The translations under genes and the position numbers were made by a program. 48,242 nt of DNA from JAFDVL01 sp043783625 (GTDB lineage Bacteria; Acidobacteriota; Blastocatellia; RBC074). The notes below the pieces were generated by a model that was not told where the DNA came from, did no database searches, and saw only the letters and a list, made by a program, of their open reading frames with translations. Positions 47,962-48,242 of this stretch are shown here, one piece after another (position 1 is the stretch's first letter; each line of letters begins with the position of its first letter). The stretch is from contig JAYVZE010000083.1 of assembly GCA_043783625.1 (NCBI GenBank), forward strand, positions 1 through 48,242. Direction: 5' to 3'.

Positions 47962-48242
47962 AGTTATCTCCCTTTTGGACTGATTGTGTAAATTAACTTT
48001 AGTTTGATAACAACAAGAAAACTCGGTAAAAAATTGAAAAGAAGAGGAACATAAAATTTCTACTTTCCTCTTTCTTTAATGTCATTATCAAAGTTAAACT
48101 TCAGTTTAAGAAGCCGAATACGAAAGATAATTTATAAAAAATACATAAATGTGAATCAGGGGTTGAATAGACAGGCAAGCGGGGGGAACGAGTAGAATTG
48201 TTCTGTGAAAAATACCCTCCAACTCATTCACCTGTATACGCT
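47962..48242. other. AT-rich sequence upstream of the Cys-rich gene
   Basis: No gene is supported in these 281 bases. Weak inverted words are present (TTTGATAA at 48003-48010 with TTATCAAA at 48085-48092, and AGAGGA with TCCTCT inside), which could be part of the - strand promoter region. Nothing further was recognised up to the window end. Confidence 0.4.

Noticed and set aside
1..48242. tRNA, rRNA or insertion sequence genes
   Set aside because: No cloverleaf with a conserved T-loop, no rRNA-like blocks and no transposase motifs were noticed by eye on either strand. A tRNAscan or ISfinder run would be more reliable.

Overview
The window is bacterial and reads as Acidobacteriota, plausibly class Blastocatellia. 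This rests on protein character rather than any database search: an Oar-like TonB receptor with a carboxypeptidase-regulatory N-terminus, a secreted cytochrome/copper protein ending in a TIGR03437-type acidobacterial C-terminal domain, a tricorn protease homolog, secreted DUF1080 and HEWGTF-type proteins, and many GTG/TTG or Shine-Dalgarno-poor starts. Composition is moderate GC, with a clearly AT-richer island at about 33.7-36.3 kb and an AT-rich right end. No tRNA, rRNA, CRISPR array, transposase or phage gene was recognised.

Region 1 (1-16.5 kb) is the tail of tuf followed by an unbroken S10-spc-alpha ribosomal superoperon on the + strand: rpsJ-rplC-rplD-rplW-rplB-rpsS-rplV-rpsC-rplP-rpmC-rpsQ, rplN-rplX-rplE-rpsN-rpsH-rplF-rplR-rpsE-rpmD-rplO-secY-adk-map, then infA-rpmJ-rpsM-rpsK-rpsD-rpoA-rplQ, closed by tandem hairpin terminators. 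It builds the ribosome, the Sec channel, RNA polymerase alpha, adenylate kinase and methionine aminopeptidase. Region 2 (16.5-18.5 kb) is accB-accC of fatty-acid synthesis. Region 3 (18.6-28.3 kb) holds an Oar-like receptor on the - strand, two TPR membrane proteins, ligA, a candidate small RNA with its own promoter and terminator, and a DUF4139 protein.

Region 4 (28.4-33.7 kb) has a Bcr/CflA exporter, a pRiA4b ORF-3-like protein paired with a DUF1080 secreted protein, and a cytochrome c / PHM-like copper monooxygenase / TIGR03437 fusion. Region 5 (33.7-36.9 kb) is an AT-rich island with a sigma-like factor, a 593-residue exported protein and a small Cys-rich exported protein. Region 6 (37.1-48.2 kb) is secreted-enzyme territory: an exported PL22-type oligogalacturonate lyase, a small exported protein, a frameshifted tricorn protease, an ECF sigma / FecR-type anti-sigma pair with two secreted proteins of unknown function, a rhamnogalacturonan acetylesterase-like hydrolase, the 26-residue tail of a lost TonB receptor, and a second Cys-rich secreted protein.

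The most unusual feature is not a gene. At least eight intergenic gaps, most of them inside the ribosomal operon, are filled by short elements with a clear 7-base period. Most fold back on themselves as inverted heptad arrays. Each uses its own heptamer vocabulary, and several run straight into the start codon of the next gene, where no Shine-Dalgarno sequence is left. A second palindrome family sharing GTTCAGAGT(T/A) sits downstream of secreted-protein genes in region 6.
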